Origin: JBDRNE01 sp043812935
GTDB lineage: Bacteria > Omnitrophota > Gorgyraeia > Tantalellales > Tantalellaceae
Assembly: GCA_043812935.1 (NCBI GenBank)
Contig: JBDRLO010000063.1
Location: forward strand, 1 to 27,794
Length of the DNA stretch: 27,794 nucleotides
Reading direction: 5' to 3'
Under the pieces are notes generated by a model that was not told the origin of the DNA, ran no database searches, and was given only the letters and a program-made list of their open reading frames with translations. The translations under genes and the position numbers were made by a program. The number at the start of each line of letters is the position of its first letter. The first letter of the stretch is position 1. Shown here in pieces: positions 17,414 through 24,255 of this stretch.

Positions 17414-18295
17414 CGCCCTCGGATGAAACTCTTTATGTATTTTTCGCAATTTTTCCTTATTCACATGCGTATAAATCTGTGTTGTAGAAATATCCGCGTG
17501 GCCTAACATTTCCTGCAATCCCCGCAATTCCGCGCCGCCTTCCAAAAGATGGGTCGCAAAAGAATGCCTAAGCGTATGCGGCGTAATGTTTTTCGTAATA
17601 CCTGCTAACCGCGCGTATTTGCGTATTATTTTCCATAAACTTTGACGTGATATTTTCCTGCCTAATCTGGACAAAAAAAGGTGTCTCGATTCGCCTTTAC
17701 CTAATAATTTTGGCCTGACATCCCGCAAATAATTTTCAATAGCATTTTCCGCCAGTTTACCAATAGGTACAATCCTCTCTTTGCCGCCTTTACCATAACA
17801 CTTAACAAAATTCGCTTCCAGATTCACGTTTGGTACTTCAAGGGCATTTACTTCTGAAACCCTTAGTCCTGCCGCGTACATAAGTTCAAGTATAGCGCTG
17901 TCACGAACACCTAAAAGCGTTTTTTTATCCGGAGCTTCCAATAACCGCTCAACTTCTTCAATGTTTAATACTTCCGGAATATTTTTCCATGTTTTAGGGG
18001 TTTCAATAATACCGGCAACATTTTCTTTAACTACCTGTTCTTCAACTAAAAACTTCCAGAAAGTTTTTAACGCCGCAAGGTTTCTCGCAATAGTTACTGC
18101 CGAAAGACCTATATCTTTGAGCCGCATAAGAAACTCTACAATATCCTCACGAGTAATTTCAGAAACAGACTTGTTAATATCCTGAATATATCTTTCAAAC
18201 TTTTTTAAATCATGTTGGTACGAAAAAATGGTGTTTTCGCTAACACCGCGTTCAACCTCCATAAAATATAAAAACTCTTCAATATACTTTTTCAT
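17411..18295 (-). CDS. Tyrosine recombinase, XerC/XerD type
   Basis: This site-specific recombinase probably resolves chromosome dimers at a dif site together with FtsK. From the ATG at 18295 it has 294 residues: an N-terminal SAM-like core-binding domain (about 1-85) and a C-terminal catalytic domain. The catalytic set is complete: Arg in AAGLRVSE, Lys in GKGGKERI, His and Arg in HTLRHSFATH, His in LGHADIS and the nucleophile Tyr in TTQIYTHV. An upstream in-frame ATG at 18313 would add MWRFSF, which lies in repeat-derived sequence and does not match the family, so I prefer the later start. XerC and XerD cannot be told apart safely. It could also be a single-recombinase XerH- or XerA-like system. 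No dif-like site was recognised here. Confidence 0.92.
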   Translation of the reverse strand: MKKYIEEFLYFMEVERGVSENTIFSYQHDLKKFERYIQDINKSVSEITREDIVEFLMRLKDIGLSAVTIARNLAALKTFWKFLVEEQVVKENVAGIIETPKTWKNIPEVLNIEEVERLLEAPDKKTLLGVRDSAILELMYAAGLRVSEVNALEVPNVNLEANFVKCYGKGGKERIVPIGKLAENAIENYLRDVRPKLLGKGESRHLFLSRLGRKISRQSLWKIIRKYARLAGITKNITPHTLRHSFATHLLEGGAELRGLQEMLGHADISTTQIYTHVNKEKLRKIHKEFHPRA

Positions 18296-18317
18296 AAATG
18301 AAAACCGCCACATGCTA

Positions 18318-18331
18318 CTTGCTATGTACCC
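18318..18331 (-). repeat. Fragment of the composite repeat at the hydrolase/recombinase junction
   Basis: On the minus strand the 14 bases GGGTACATAGCAAG are identical to 17307-17320 of copy A. They overlap the last codons and the TAG stop of the hydrolase gene. A GCCACATG(C/T)TAC sequence next to it (18307-18318) also recurs near copy C at about 24885. Confidence 0.6.
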
Positions 18332-18939
18332 CGCATAAACTTTTTTTCATTCCCGATAGTAGTTTCAGGACCATGTCCAGGATAAACCTTGGTACTATCC
18401 GGTAAAACAAACAGTTTTTCCTGAATTGACCGCATTAAATCCGTTTGGCTTCCTCCGGATAAATCCGTACGGCCTACCCCTTCGCAAAAAAGCGTATCCC
18501 CACTAAAAAGAATATCTCCACAAACAATGGAAATCCCGCCCGGGCTATGCCCCGGCGTATGAATTACTTTTAATTTGAAATTACCAATCTCAATAATATC
18601 ACCGTCTTTTAAAAAACCAGCTGCTTTTACCTCTGCTACATGTATTCCTAAAAAAATTGATAAATTTATTCGAGAATCCGTTAAATAATCAGCATCAAGT
18701 TCATGAATAAATACAGGCAAATTATATGCTTTGTTTCCTGCCATATGATCAGCATGCCCATGTGTATTTATTATACCGATTAAATCAATTGCGTTTCTTT
18801 TTACATATGTCTCTATTTCTTGGGAATACTCTCCCGGATCAATCAACATACCCTTCAGAGTATTTTTATCATAAACCAGATAACAGTTCACATATAACGG
18901 CCCTACAACAACCCTTTTAACGGTTAAAAAGTTACTCAT
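18322..18939 (-). CDS. Metallo-beta-lactamase-fold hydrolase, glyoxalase II-like
   Basis: This 205-residue hydrolase has the metal site of the family: NTHGHADHMAGN (His60, His62, Asp64, His65), His131 in HTPGHSPGG, Asp148 in FSGDTLF and His189 in YPGHGPETTIG. Short bacterial proteins like this are usually annotated as hydroxyacylglutathione hydrolase-like thioesterases; the true substrate is unknown. I use ATG 18939, which overlaps the end of the lipoprotein gene by 8 bases; the longer frame from GTG 18969 adds residues not typical of the family. Relatives usually end with something like NPFL, whereas here the end is FMRGT, encoded by bases matching the dispersed repeat, so the repeat seems to have replaced the last codons. 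Confidence 0.88.
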   Translation of the reverse strand: MSNFLTVKRVVVGPLYVNCYLVYDKNTLKGMLIDPGEYSQEIETYVKRNAIDLIGIINTHGHADHMAGNKAYNLPVFIHELDADYLTDSRINLSIFLGIHVAEVKAAGFLKDGDIIEIGNFKLKVIHTPGHSPGGISIVCGDILFSGDTLFCEGVGRTDLSGGSQTDLMRSIQEKLFVLPDSTKVYPGHGPETTIGNEKKFMRGT

Positions 18940-19462
18940 AATCGGTAAAATCACTTCCAATAAAATCACACATTTTGTTATAGTTAAATTTTACTTTTAT
19001 TTGTCTGCCCAAAGACTCTATTTTCATTCGTATCCTGACTTCATTCCCGGTTGAAACTTTTTGTTTTTTAAGCAGCGCTTCAACCGCTGTCATCTGCACT
19101 ATAATCTTCTGTAATTCCTCGCCTTTTTCTTTGTTCAACATATTGCGCATATCACAAAGATTAGAAATTTCCTGGTCAATCGCAACAACTTTCTTCTTAT
19201 GGTTAGAATCCCTTAAAACTGACAAAAGTTCCTTATGCCAAACTTTCCACAACACATATCTTTTTTGATAAAGCTCAATACTGGGCCGGACATCATATGT
19301 CCTTACCGCACGATACCTCTTCAGATCAACCTCTTCTTTTTTCGGTTTACGGATAAACTTGTCTTTTATCTGGGCGCACCCAGAACTCATCATTAACAAA
19401 AAACACACAATTATTACAGTCTGAAAACGAAATGCGTTCATTCTCCTCCCATTCTTCGTCAT
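18932..19462 (-). CDS. Short lipoprotein of unknown function
   Basis: I do not recognise this 176-residue protein. It begins with a basic stretch, a hydrophobic signal segment and a lipobox ending at Cys29 (MMSSGC), so it should be lipidated and anchored in a membrane facing the periplasm. The rest is highly charged and mostly helical, with a possible coiled coil around residues 95-150. The first ATG (19462) overlaps the stop of the phosphoesterase gene as ATGA. A second ATG (19441) gives a tidier 22-residue signal peptide and has GGGAGGAGA touching it, too close for a normal ribosome-binding site. Either start is possible. It is tightly linked to both neighbours. Confidence 0.75.
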   Translation of the reverse strand: MTKNGRRMNAFRFQTVIIVCFLLMMSSGCAQIKDKFIRKPKKEEVDLKRYRAVRTYDVRPSIELYQKRYVLWKVWHKELLSVLRDSNHKKKVVAIDQEISNLCDMRNMLNKEKGEELQKIIVQMTAVEALLKKQKVSTGNEVRIRMKIESLGRQIKVKFNYNKMCDFIGSDFTDYE

Positions 19463-20184
19463 TGCCCGGTTAAAAGTCTATCGCCTAAAATTTTCGGCAG
19501 TCCCGCTTTTATAATTGCGTTTCGCGCGCTTTTAATATCATATGTAATACGTCGAAATTCAATTTCGTTATTTTCCGGTGAATAGATACAGTAACTTGCG
19601 CGATTATCATAATCCCGCGGCTGGCCGACACTTCCAGCATTTATTATGTAATTTGCATTATCTTCAATAATGATTTTTTTACTAAACAACGGATATATTT
19701 TTCCATTGTTTTCCATAAAAACTCCGGCCCGGTGAGTATGCCCCACAAAACATATTTTCGTTTTCATCATATTAAACGTTTTTTCAGCGTTAGAATTAGT
19801 TGTGAGATAATTAAATTCTTCGGGAGAATAAAGCGTACCGTGAACCATGGTAAAAAAATCATTTTTTAAAGTATACGGCAGAGAATCAAAATAGCGCATA
19901 TCAATACGGTTCAGATATCCTTTTGTCCAGATAATTGCCTCTGCCGCGTATTCATTTAGACGTGAAATATCCATTTTATCTATTACTGCCGCGTCATGGT
20001 TACCAAGAACACAGTGAGCGTTTAATTGATTAATAACTTCTAAACATTCTACGGGATTTGCGCCATATCCGACAATATCGCCACCGCACATTACGATAAC
20101 ATCATCTTTTTGGGGAAAAGAGTCAATTACAGCCTCTAAAGCCTGCAAATTACTATGAATATCGGAAAGAATTAGATATACCAT
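19459..20184 (-). CDS. Metallophosphoesterase, YfcE/MJ0936-like
   Basis: This is a 241-residue calcineurin-type phosphoesterase, cytoplasmic, of the group often annotated as phosphodiesterase YfcE or as bacterial diadenosine tetraphosphatase relatives. The dimetal motifs are in order: LSDIHSN (Asp8, His10), CGGDIVGYG (Asp36), LGNHDAAV (Asn62, His63), a histidine in VHGTLYSPEEF and FVGHTHRAG. The substrate cannot be inferred. I choose ATG 20184 (MVYLILSDIHSN), which matches how the family begins; a TTG at 20211 would extend it by nine residues. It ends overlapping the lipoprotein gene by 4 bases. Confidence 0.88.
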   Translation of the reverse strand: MVYLILSDIHSNLQALEAVIDSFPQKDDVIVMCGGDIVGYGANPVECLEVINQLNAHCVLGNHDAAVIDKMDISRLNEYAAEAIIWTKGYLNRIDMRYFDSLPYTLKNDFFTMVHGTLYSPEEFNYLTTNSNAEKTFNMMKTKICFVGHTHRAGVFMENNGKIYPLFSKKIIIEDNANYIINAGSVGQPRDYDNRASYCIYSPENNEIEFRRITYDIKSARNAIIKAGLPKILGDRLLTGQ

Positions 20185-20222
20185 ATTTGTTTGTAAAATA
20201 TATTCTATCAAAAGATGAGCCG

Positions 20223-20501
20223 TCAGAATCTTATTTCAAAAGAGGTAAATTCATTACGGGCAGGCTCCCAATCAACATGAAAATCACTGATATAACCCGC
20301 CATGTTTTCATCAATTTTTTTCAAAAACACTTCCAATTCGCTTTTAGTTCCTTCGCAAACAACCTCAACTGTCCCGTCAAAAAGATTCCTCACAAAACCC
20401 ATTAAATTTAACCGCAAAGCAATACGTTCAGCGGCAAACCTAAACCCAACCCCCTGAACACTGCCGCTAAAAATTACGTGAATTCTCGCTAACTGTCTCA
20501 T
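20223..20501 (-). CDS. acyP: Acylphosphatase
   Basis: This 92-residue enzyme hydrolyses acyl phosphates such as carbamoyl phosphate or 1,3-bisphosphoglycerate. The family signature GSVQGVGFRFAAE gives the phosphate-binding loop and catalytic Arg21. The second signature GFVRNLFDGTVEVVCEG gives catalytic Asn39. The length is standard. It starts with ATG about 80 bases downstream of the tRNA-Pro gene and stops 38 bases before the preferred start of the phosphoesterase gene, so the tRNA promoter may also serve this gene. Confidence 0.94.
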   Translation of the reverse strand: MRQLARIHVIFSGSVQGVGFRFAAERIALRLNLMGFVRNLFDGTVEVVCEGTKSELEVFLKKIDENMAGYISDFHVDWEPARNEFTSFEIRF

Positions 20502-20580
20502 TTTTTTGGTTTTACAAACGTTTTATTGCCTATATTAAATTAAGGAAAGGAATAAAGCTACTTAACCTTTTATAAAGATA

Positions 20581-20658
20581 TGGTCGGGGCGCTGGGATTT
20601 GAACCCAGGACCTCCACGTCCCGAACGTGGCGCGCTAGCCAAACTGCGCTACGCCCCG
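20581..20658 (-). tRNA. tRNA-Pro (anticodon CGG), CCA end encoded
   Basis: On the minus strand a full cloverleaf can be drawn. The acceptor stem CGGGGCG pairs with CGCCCCG, the D stem is GCGC/GCGC, and the anticodon stem CCACG/CGTGG closes the loop TTCGGGA with anticodon CGG. The variable loop is AGGTC and the T stem CTGGG/CCCAG carries loop TTCAAAT. The discriminator is A, and CCA is encoded at 20581-20583. All stems pair perfectly over 75 bases plus CCA. The 5' C of the acceptor stem is typical of tRNA-Pro. Confidence 0.97.
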
Positions 20659-20689
20659 AAAAACATACAATTATATATAAACCGACGAT

Positions 20690-20718
20690 ATACTAACATT
20701 ATCCTTTTATATCGTCAA
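20690..20718 (-). promoter_or_regulatory. Promoter of the tRNA-Pro gene
   Basis: On the minus strand TTGACG (20713-20718) and TAGTAT (20690-20695) are 17 bases apart, with a TG one base before the -10 box. The expected start of transcription is about 25 bases upstream of the mature tRNA. A 9-base inverted repeat (GACGATATA at 20684-20692, TATATCGTC at 20708-20716) overlaps both promoter boxes. Confidence 0.6.
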
Positions 20719-20774
20719 TATTATTATTGGTTAAATAGTGTCTCGCATCTAATGAGTGGTAATCAATATACGCT

Positions 20775-21098
20775 TTATTTTTTTAGAAAATATTCAGGAT
20801 CCGTCAAAATAGGTTCGTAATCTTTCGGCAAAGGAATCGGAAAACTTATAACCTCATAAACTCCTACCACACCGCGTTTAACAATATTAAAAGTTCCCTT
20901 TAAAAGCCCCCATGTCATTCCGGCAAATATACCGTCAGAATTATTAACATCTCCCATACCTTTAGGCAATTCTAGAGGCGAAGTTAAAATATTCGAGATA
21001 CCCCTGCCGAGCTTTTCCAATGGCCCGTCTGCATAGACTATACCGGCCGCTGAAAAACACAAACACACACAAATTAACACTGCGATCCCTTTCTTCAT
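20775..21098 (-). CDS. Small exported protein, exosortase-associated TIGR04073-like
   Basis: From the ATG at 21098 this is a 107-residue protein with a clear signal peptide (MKKGIAVLICVCLCFSAAG, cleavage probably after VYA at about residue 23). The mature part reads KLGRGISNILTSPLELPKG, later RGVVGVYEVISFPIPLPKDY and a DPEYFL end. This pattern resembles the family described as exosortase system-associated protein TIGR04073, found in genomes with exosortase protein sorting. Its function is not known. AAGGGG lies 8 bases upstream of the ATG; a longer reading from 21143 begins inside the dispersed repeat and is unlikely. No exosortase gene or PEP-CTERM protein is visible here. The family call is from memory of the motif. 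Confidence 0.8.
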   Translation of the reverse strand: MKKGIAVLICVCLCFSAAGIVYADGPLEKLGRGISNILTSPLELPKGMGDVNNSDGIFAGMTWGLLKGTFNIVKRGVVGVYEVISFPIPLPKDYEPILTDPEYFLKK

Positions 21099-21115
21099 AA
21101 AATGCCCCTTTCTTA

Positions 21116-21228
21116 ATAGACATGCACATGGGCCATGTACCACACAGGGTACATGGCAAGACCTGTCCCTCGTATCTACATCAACTAACCGGCCAACCGG
21201 CTAACTGGTCAACCGGCTAACCGATTAA
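21116..21228 (+). repeat. Composite dispersed repeat, copy B (hairpin plus 8-base array)
   Basis: CCATGTACC (21133-21141) faces GGTACATGG (21148-21156) with a 6-base loop, a perfect 9-base stem. This is followed by ACCTGTCCCT, CTACATCAA and five 8-base units from 21189 (CCGGCCAA, CCGGCTAA, CTGGTCAA, CCGGCTAA, CCGATTAA). The last unit includes the ribE stop codon, just as the array of copy A includes the recombinase stop. It fills the gap between ribE and the exosortase-associated gene. Confidence 0.85.
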
Positions 21229-21851
21229 ATAAAGCCTTTTTCCTGTAACAAATTTTTTGTAATTATGTTCCCCGCATTTTTTTCAACATATTTAGCCAGC
21301 GTATCAAATTCAACGTTTATATAATTCCCACATTTTTTTAACTTTAAGGTGGTGTTTTCAATCGTATGCGGGATTATATGAACTCTAAAAAAGGTACCAT
21401 ATAGTTCCGCTACCGTCAAACTTATCCCGTCAAGAGTTACTGACCCGCGCGTTACAACATACCTTTTGTCCTGAGGCAATAATCCAATATCAAAACTATA
21501 TTTACCGGGAATTCTTTGAATCTTCTTTAACAAACGTTCACCATCAACATGGCCTGACACCATATGCCCGCTCAAATCGTCGCCAACTTTTAAAGCATTT
21601 TCCAGGTTTACATATGAAGAAATTTTTAAACGTTTAAGATTCGTTTTTTTGAAGGTGGAGTCCATTACATCAAAAACCAAATTTCTGTTTTTTTTTGTAA
21701 GGCTCAAACAAACTCCATTAACGGCCACACTGTCTCCTAACGAAATGACTTCCGCGAATTTTGAACTGCTTGCAACCTCTAAACAAACCAAAGAACCTTT
21801 TTTTTGAATACTTTTTACTTTGGCTGTTTCGCTTATAATCCCGGTAAACAT
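21225..21851 (-). CDS. ribE: Riboflavin synthase alpha chain
   Basis: Riboflavin synthase joins two molecules of 6,7-dimethyl-8-ribityllumazine into riboflavin and a pyrimidine, the last step of the pathway. The 208-residue protein starts with the diagnostic MFTGIISE and has two lumazine-binding repeats, each with its signature: SVAVNGVCLSLT in the first and SVTLDGISLTVAE in the second. Length and start are standard. It is the last gene of the FMN-riboswitch operon, 12 bases after ribD. Its stop codon is embedded in repeat copy B. Confidence 0.96.
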   Translation of the reverse strand: MFTGIISETAKVKSIQKKGSLVCLEVASSSKFAEVISLGDSVAVNGVCLSLTKKNRNLVFDVMDSTFKKTNLKRLKISSYVNLENALKVGDDLSGHMVSGHVDGERLLKKIQRIPGKYSFDIGLLPQDKRYVVTRGSVTLDGISLTVAELYGTFFRVHIIPHTIENTTLKLKKCGNYINVEFDTLAKYVEKNAGNIITKNLLQEKGFI

Positions 21852-21863
21852 TATAACTTCCTT

Positions 21864-22961
21864 TTATTTATTGATATACCCGTGAACAAATATATCCGTT
21901 CCAAACTTTTTAATCTGTACATCTTTCAAATCGATTGCTTTGGTTATGTTTTTTGAACCTTTTCCTTTTATTGAAAAATGGGTTCCTCCGATTATTTTCG
22001 GCGCGATAAAAAACATAACTTCATCTGCCAGGCATTCATCAATTAAACTGCCGGCAAGTTCCCCTCCGCCTTCAACAAACATATTCACAATTCCTTTCGC
22101 TGCCAGGCATTTTAAAAAAGCTTTTAAAGGCACTTTTTTGTGCTTACTTTTCAAAGAAACAACTGAAACTCCATTTATTCTGCAAAGTTTACCTTTTTTT
22201 GTTTTGTCGGCAAATTCGGTAGTTCCGATAATAACCGGAGATTTTGAAGCGGTTTTTATAAGATTCGAGTTTAATGAAATTTTCAGGGCAGAGTCAACTA
22301 TTACACGAAAAGTGCCATATCCTTTTTTCTTTTCATCTAAAAGAAACGGATTATCATAATAAACAGTATTACTTCCGACCATAACAGCATTATAGCGTGA
22401 CCGCATTTTTCGAACGTATTTTCGCGCAACGCTTGTTGAAATCCATTTTGAGCTTCCATCAGAAGCGGCAATCTTCCCGTCTAACGATTCTGCGAGTTTT
22501 AAAGTAACATACGGCAATCCTGATTTTATGTACTTTATATATTTCCGGTTTATATCTTTTGCTTCATCCGCACATAACCCGCATTCTACTTTTATTCCAG
22601 CGCGTCTTAATTTTTTTATTCCCCGTCCGCGATTTAAAGGATTTGGGTCTTTTATCGGCACATAAACTTTTTTAATACCGCTTTTAATAATTGCTTCCGT
22701 ACATGGAGGCGTTTTCCCGTAATGATCGCACGGTTCAAGCGTCACAAACAACACTGCCCCGCGGCAATGTTCGGAGGCATTGCGAATAGCTTCAACTTCA
22801 GCGTGAGGTTTGCCCGCCTTACGATGATACCCTTTACCAATTATTTTGTTTTTTTTAACGATAACAGCGCCTACCATTGGATTAGGATATGTCTTATCCT
22901 TTGCCTTTTCCGCTAACCGAAGCGCCAGTTTCATGTATTTCAATTCAGAGTTTGATATCAT
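21864..22961 (-). CDS. ribD: Bifunctional pyrimidine deaminase / reductase
   Basis: RibD performs two successive steps on the pyrimidine made from GTP: deamination, then NADPH-dependent reduction of the ribosyl group. From ATG 22961 it has 365 residues. The N-terminal deaminase domain has zinc ligands in KPHAEVEAI (His53, catalytic Glu55) and LEPCDHYGKTPPC (Cys78, Cys87). The reductase domain runs from about 145 to the end, with VTLKLAESLDGKIA, SKWISTS and FVEGGGELAGSLI. This ATG has CAGGAAAC upstream and fits the family; a TTG at 23006 would add 15 residues. It overlaps the end of the PHP gene by 17 bases. Confidence 0.95.
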   Translation of the reverse strand: MISNSELKYMKLALRLAEKAKDKTYPNPMVGAVIVKKNKIIGKGYHRKAGKPHAEVEAIRNASEHCRGAVLFVTLEPCDHYGKTPPCTEAIIKSGIKKVYVPIKDPNPLNRGRGIKKLRRAGIKVECGLCADEAKDINRKYIKYIKSGLPYVTLKLAESLDGKIAASDGSSKWISTSVARKYVRKMRSRYNAVMVGSNTVYYDNPFLLDEKKKGYGTFRVIVDSALKISLNSNLIKTASKSPVIIGTTEFADKTKKGKLCRINGVSVVSLKSKHKKVPLKAFLKCLAAKGIVNMFVEGGGELAGSLIDECLADEVMFFIAPKIIGGTHFSIKGKGSKNITKAIDLKDVQIKKFGTDIFVHGYINK

Positions 22962-23793
22962 GTTTTTTTGTTTCCTGCAAAAGCTTTTCGGCAATTTCAT
23001 AATCAAGTTTTATTTTCCCGATAAGCGCTTTATCTTTGTTCCCGCCATGACAATCTGATCCTCCCGTTATGATTAAATCATATTTTTTCGCGATATCAAA
23101 ATATTTCGCGCTTATCTCTGAACGATGTTTTATATGCAGCGCCTCAATTCCCCTTAATCCCGCCTTAACGTAATCTTCAATGTACTCATCTTTTCCCATA
23201 GTTCCAGGATGAGCTAAGACTGCTATGCCTCCGGCGTTTCTAATAAGTTTTATCGCCTTTCGATAATCCAGTTTTTTATGTTTCACATAACACGGCTTAC
23301 CATCTCCAATATACTTATCAAACACGGTTTTTATATTCAAGGCTTTGTTTTCTTTCATTATAGCGCGGGCGAGATTAAGCCGCCCTACAACCCCTCCGGG
23401 TTTTTCACCTAAAACTTTATCTTCCGCAAGTTCTATGCCTTGGTCTTTAAGAAGCAACAACATTTTTTTAAGCCGATTTGCACGGTTTTGCCGCAATTCA
23501 CAAAGCGCGTTCACAAGCTCTTTATTGTTCACGTCTATATAATAGCCTAAAATATGGATTTCTGTTTCTTCGATTACCGCTGATATTTCAACTCCGGGAA
23601 TTATTTCGATATCGCGCCCTTTGGCCGCGTTTTCACAAGGGGCAACACCTTCAATACAATCATGGTCGGTTATAGCAACCGCCTTAAGTCCCATATCCAG
23701 AGCTTTCTGCACCACTTGTTCCGGACTGAAAACACCGTCCGAATAAGTTGTGTGCACATGCAAATCTATAAATCTTTTCTTATTCTTACTCAT
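22945..23793 (-). CDS. PHP-domain metal-dependent phosphoesterase
   Basis: This 282-residue protein is a stand-alone PHP phosphoesterase of the TrpH/YciV group, some of which remove 3'-phosphates from nucleotides or trim RNA 5' ends. Metal ligands are visible in FIDLHVHTTYSDG (His12, His14, Asp19), ITDHDCIEG (Asp43, His44), a glutamate in IIPGVEIS, VLAHPG, and GSDCHG near the C-terminus. It sits inside the riboflavin operon, 3 bases after nusB and overlapping ribD by 17 bases. The pathway needs a phosphatase acting after RibD that is usually a HAD enzyme and is not seen here. This gene is a candidate by position only. Confidence 0.9.
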   Translation of the reverse strand: MSKNKKRFIDLHVHTTYSDGVFSPEQVVQKALDMGLKAVAITDHDCIEGVAPCENAAKGRDIEIIPGVEISAVIEETEIHILGYYIDVNNKELVNALCELRQNRANRLKKMLLLLKDQGIELAEDKVLGEKPGGVVGRLNLARAIMKENKALNIKTVFDKYIGDGKPCYVKHKKLDYRKAIKLIRNAGGIAVLAHPGTMGKDEYIEDYVKAGLRGIEALHIKHRSEISAKYFDIAKKYDLIITGGSDCHGGNKDKALIGKIKLDYEIAEKLLQETKKHDIKL

Positions 23794-23796
23794 TTA

Positions 23797-24228
23797 TTAT
23801 TCCGTCTCGGTTTGTGAATTTCTTTCTTCAGTTTTATTGATTTTGTCAAGAATCCCGTTAACAAATTTTCCGGAATTTTTATCGCCGTATTTCTTCGCAA
23901 TTTCTATCGCTTCATTTATCGTAACCTTAGGAGGGATCCCTTCATCATACAAAAGCTCAAAAATAGCAATACGCAAGATGTTTCTATCAATCGTTGCCAT
24001 CCTGTCAAGTTGCCAGTTTTCCGCATATTTTATAATAATACCATCAATTTTTTGTTTATTTGCATCTACCCCTTTAACCAGAAAATCTGAAAACTCATCT
24101 ACACTTTTCTCAGGAACTTCATTGTTATCACGGTATTTGCGGGAACATTCCTCAACGGATTCTTTTGTAATGTCATTCGCATACAAAATTTTAAGCGCTA
24201 TTTCACGCGATAATGTACGTTTTCTCAT
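23797..24228 (-). CDS. nusB: Transcription antitermination factor NusB
   Basis: NusB with NusE (S10) binds boxA RNA and helps rRNA transcription resist termination. The 143-residue helical protein opens with the typical SREIALKILYANDIT, has WQLDRMATIDRNILRIAIFE in the second half and INEAIEIAKKYGDKNSGKFV near the end, all family signatures. It lies 27 bases after ribH and 3 before the PHP gene. The ribH-nusB pair is very common in bacteria, so its presence under the FMN riboswitch is not by itself surprising. Confidence 0.95.
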   Translation of the reverse strand: MRKRTLSREIALKILYANDITKESVEECSRKYRDNNEVPEKSVDEFSDFLVKGVDANKQKIDGIIIKYAENWQLDRMATIDRNILRIAIFELLYDEGIPPKVTINEAIEIAKKYGDKNSGKFVNGILDKINKTEERNSQTETE

Positions 24229-24255
24229 AGACTCGTCCTTTTCTTTCTATCAACA

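Noticed and set aside
17411..18295. Tyrosine recombinase as an integrase of a mobile island
   Set aside because: Its length and motifs are those of chromosomal XerC/XerD, and no attachment site, phage or plasmid gene is near it.
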